A stretch of DNA of 9,006 nt from JBDIBB01 sp039812685 (GTDB lineage: Bacteria > Acidobacteriota > Vicinamibacteria > Vicinamibacterales > JAFNAJ01), in NCBI GenBank assembly GCA_039812685.1, contig JBDIBB010000152.1:1-9006 (forward strand), written 5' to 3'. Below the pieces are notes generated by a model, which saw only the letters and a list, made by a program, of their open reading frames with translations, ran no database searches and was not told the origin of the DNA. Position 1 is the first letter of the stretch; each line of letters starts with the position of its first letter. This document shows, in pieces, positions 7,402 to 9,006 of this stretch. The position numbers were made by a program, and so were the translations under genes.

Positions 7402-8508
7402 ATGGCACGCAGGCTGAGATACGACTGGCTGCTGTTCATGGCGTCCTTCGCGCTGATCGCCCTCAGCGTGGTGATGGTCTACAGCGCGTCGTCGATTGTC
7501 GCGGCGCAGCGCTTCGACGATCCCTACCGCTTCGTGGCGAAGCAGATCGGGTTCGTCCTGGCGGGATGCCTCCTGCTGGCCATCGTGATGCGCATCGACT
7601 ATCACGTCTTCGCCAGGTCCCACGTGGTGTGGACGCTCATCGGCATCGCCGTCGTGCTGCTGGTGATCGTGCTGCTGAAGGGCAAGCTCTACAACGGCGG
7701 GCGACGCTGGCTGTACCCGCTGCCCGGCGTCTCCGTGCAGCCGTCGGAGTTCGCCAAGTTCGCGGCGGTCGTGTTCACCGCCGCGCTGCTCGACCGGCGC
7801 ATGTCGCAGATCGACGACCTTCGCGAGGTGGTCCTGCCAGCAGGCGCCATGCTGGTCGTCGTGGGCGGGCTCATCCTGCGACAGCCCGACTTCGGCACCG
7901 CGGTGACGCTCGCCGTCGCCGTGCTCGTGATGCTGGTGGCGGCCGGCCTGCGGTGGCACTACGTCGCGGCGGCCGCGGCGCTGGCCGTGCCCGCCGCCGT
8001 CCGCCTCGTCATGCAGAACCCCTACCGGTGGAAGCGCATCGTCTCGTTCCTCGATCCCGAAGGCGATCCGCAGGGCGGGGGCTGGCAGATCCTGCAGTCG
8101 CTGGCCGCGGTGGGCAACGGCGGCGTGTGGGGCGTCGGGCTGATGGAGGGCGTCCAGAAGCGCTTCTGGCTGCCCGAGGCGCACAGCGACTTCATCTTCG
8201 CGGTGATCGCCGAGGAACTCGGACTGATCGGCGCCGTGATCACGCTGGCCGCCTTCGCCGTGCTCGCCTGGCGCGGCCTGTCGATCGCCGCCGACGCGCC
8301 CGACCGGTTCGGCGCGTTCCTGGCGCTGGGGCTCACGACGCTGATCGGGTTCCAGGCGCTGCTGAACATCAGCGTCGTGATCGGGCTGCTGCCGACCAAG
8401 GGGATTCCTCTGCCCCTGGTGAGCGCCGGCGGTTCGTCGATGCTCGTCAGCTTCCTGGCGCTCGGCGTGCTGCTGAACCTGTCCACCCATGCGTCGGTGC
8501 GGCGGTGA
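7402..8508 (+). CDS. ftsW: FtsW, SEDS-family peptidoglycan glycosyltransferase of the divisome
   Basis: Polytopic membrane protein that polymerises lipid II into glycan strands at the septum, paired with the FtsI-type PBP encoded at the left edge. It has 368 residues, typical for the SEDS core, with hydrophobic segments along the whole length. Motifs: MVYSASS in the first membrane segment; YNGGRRWLYPLPG; QPSEFAK (113-119); RQPDFGTA (Q161 on); LPEAHSDFIFAVIAEELG, where D263 aligns with the aspartate considered catalytic in SEDS proteins; and GIPLPLVSAGGSSM near the end (S341-S346), where alanine replaces the common tyrosine of SYGGSS. FtsW is preferred over RodA or SpoVE because of its position between murD and murG. 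ATG 7402 is preceded only by a weak GGA about nine bases upstream; an in-frame ATG at 7372 is closed by TAG at 7384, so 7402 is the first usable ATG. The stop is one base before the chosen murG start. Confidence 0.95.
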   Translation: MARRLRYDWLLFMASFALIALSVVMVYSASSIVAAQRFDDPYRFVAKQIGFVLAGCLLLAIVMRIDYHVFARSHVVWTLIGIAVVLLVIVLLKGKLYNGGRRWLYPLPGVSVQPSEFAKFAAVVFTAALLDRRMSQIDDLREVVLPAGAMLVVVGGLILRQPDFGTAVTLAVAVLVMLVAAGLRWHYVAAAAALAVPAAVRLVMQNPYRWKRIVSFLDPEGDPQGGGWQILQSLAAVGNGGVWGVGLMEGVQKRFWLPEAHSDFIFAVIAEELGLIGAVITLAAFAVLAWRGLSIAADAPDRFGAFLALGLTTLIGFQALLNISVVIGLLPTKGIPLPLVSAGGSSMLVSFLALGVLLNLSTHASVRR

Positions 8509-8509
8509 C

Positions 8510-9006
8510 GTGGCGAGCGCAACGGCCGGCGGCGTGCGGGTCCTGGTGGCCGGCGGCGGCACCGGGGGCCACCTCTACCCGGGAATTGCCGTGGCGCACG
8601 CGGTGACTGCGATCGCTCCGGGCAGTGTGGTGACCTTCGTCGGCACGGCCGCGGGGATCGAGTCGCGCGTGGTGCCGCGGGAAGGCTTCACGCTCGACAC
8701 GATCCGCAGCGCGGGGTTGAAGGGCAAGTCGATGGTGGCGCTGGCGCGGGGGGTGGGCCTGGTACCGCTCGGCCTGATCGACGCGTGGCGGGTCATCAGC
8801 CGCCGGAGACCGCAGGTGGTGGTGGGTGTCGGCGGCTACAGTTCGGGTCCGGTGGTGCTGCTCGCGGCGCTGCGCCGGCTGCCCACGCTGGTGCTCGAGC
8901 AGAACGCCGTGCCGGGATTGACCAACCGCTGGCTCGCACGGGTGGTGGACGAGGCGGCGGTCACCTACGACCAGACGCGGCGCTGGTTCCCGCGTGGCGC
9001 GCTGGT
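8510..9006 (+). CDS. murG: UDP-GlcNAc:lipid I N-acetylglucosaminyltransferase (3' end outside window)
   Basis: Peripheral membrane GT-B glycosyltransferase that adds GlcNAc to lipid I, making lipid II for FtsW. The frame is open to the right edge, showing 165 residues of a protein usually about 360 long, so essentially only the N-terminal, acceptor- and membrane-binding domain is seen; most of the UDP-GlcNAc-binding C-terminal domain lies beyond. Motifs: the glycine-rich loop GGGTGGHLYPGIAVA (from G15, His21 at the proposed active site), VGTAAGIESRVVP, VVGVGGYSSGPV (around 105-115) and LEQNAVPGLTNRWLA (E130 on). GTG 8510 is chosen because it follows the ftsW TGA by one base. An in-frame ATG at 8489, overlapping ftsW by 20 bases, would add seven residues (MRRCGGD) and cannot be excluded. 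Neither start has a strong ribosome binding site. The family identity is not in doubt. Confidence 0.94.
   Translation, partial: MASATAGGVRVLVAGGGTGGHLYPGIAVAHAVTAIAPGSVVTFVGTAAGIESRVVPREGFTLDTIRSAGLKGKSMVALARGVGLVPLGLIDAWRVISRRRPQVVVGVGGYSSGPVVLLAALRRLPTLVLEQNAVPGLTNRWLARVVDEAAVTYDQTRRWFPRGAL

Noticed and set aside
7339..8562. Minus-strand open frame covering ftsW (407 codons)
   Set aside because: It is full of His, Gln, Arg and Asp repeats typical of the reverse complement of a membrane protein gene; ftsW on the + strand has all SEDS motifs.
1..9006. A novel system, mobile element, CRISPR array or RNA gene
   Set aside because: All coding space belongs to the classical dcw cluster, and no transposase, integrase, array of spaced repeats, tRNA or rRNA pattern was found.

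Overview
The window is a continuous stretch of a bacterial division and cell wall (dcw) cluster, all on the + strand, in the order ftsI (3' part) - murE - murF - mraY - murD - about 0.2 kb gap - ftsW - murG (5' part). This is the classical dcw order. Every gene is recognised from family motifs in its translation. The DNA is very GC-rich (about 70% by eye), so all six frames carry long open frames, but only the seven listed here encode recognisable proteins.

Organism: the MurE substrate motif DNPR points to meso-diaminopimelate peptidoglycan. The division transpeptidase carries a C-terminal PASTA domain, which is uncommon in the classical proteobacterial FtsI. Together with the high GC this suggests a high-GC Gram-negative-type lineage, with Acidobacteriota (Vicinamibacteria-like) as my first guess and Myxococcota or relatives as the alternative. 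This is inference from general family knowledge, not from a marker gene.

Layout: 2-1711 is ftsI lacking its N-terminus; 1708-3276 murE; 3273-4682 murF; 4682-5767 mraY; 5764-7194 murD. These five genes are joined by stop/start overlaps of 4, 4, 1 and 4 bases, which fits one polycistronic, translationally coupled unit. At 7195-7401 the coding run is interrupted by 207 bases, most of which form one long imperfect palindrome (7215-7343). ftsW (7402-8508) follows, then murG (from about 8510 to the right edge), one base after the ftsW stop.

How they work together: MurD, MurE and MurF add D-Glu, meso-DAP and D-Ala-D-Ala to the UDP-MurNAc peptide in the cytoplasm. MraY moves phospho-MurNAc-pentapeptide to the lipid carrier (lipid I), and MurG adds GlcNAc (lipid II). 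FtsW polymerises lipid II at the septum, and the FtsI-type PBP cross-links the strands. The Mur ligase motifs and the MraY and FtsI catalytic residues I looked for are present, so the genes look functional. I did not find an undescribed system; the most notable non-coding feature is the palindrome between murD and ftsW.
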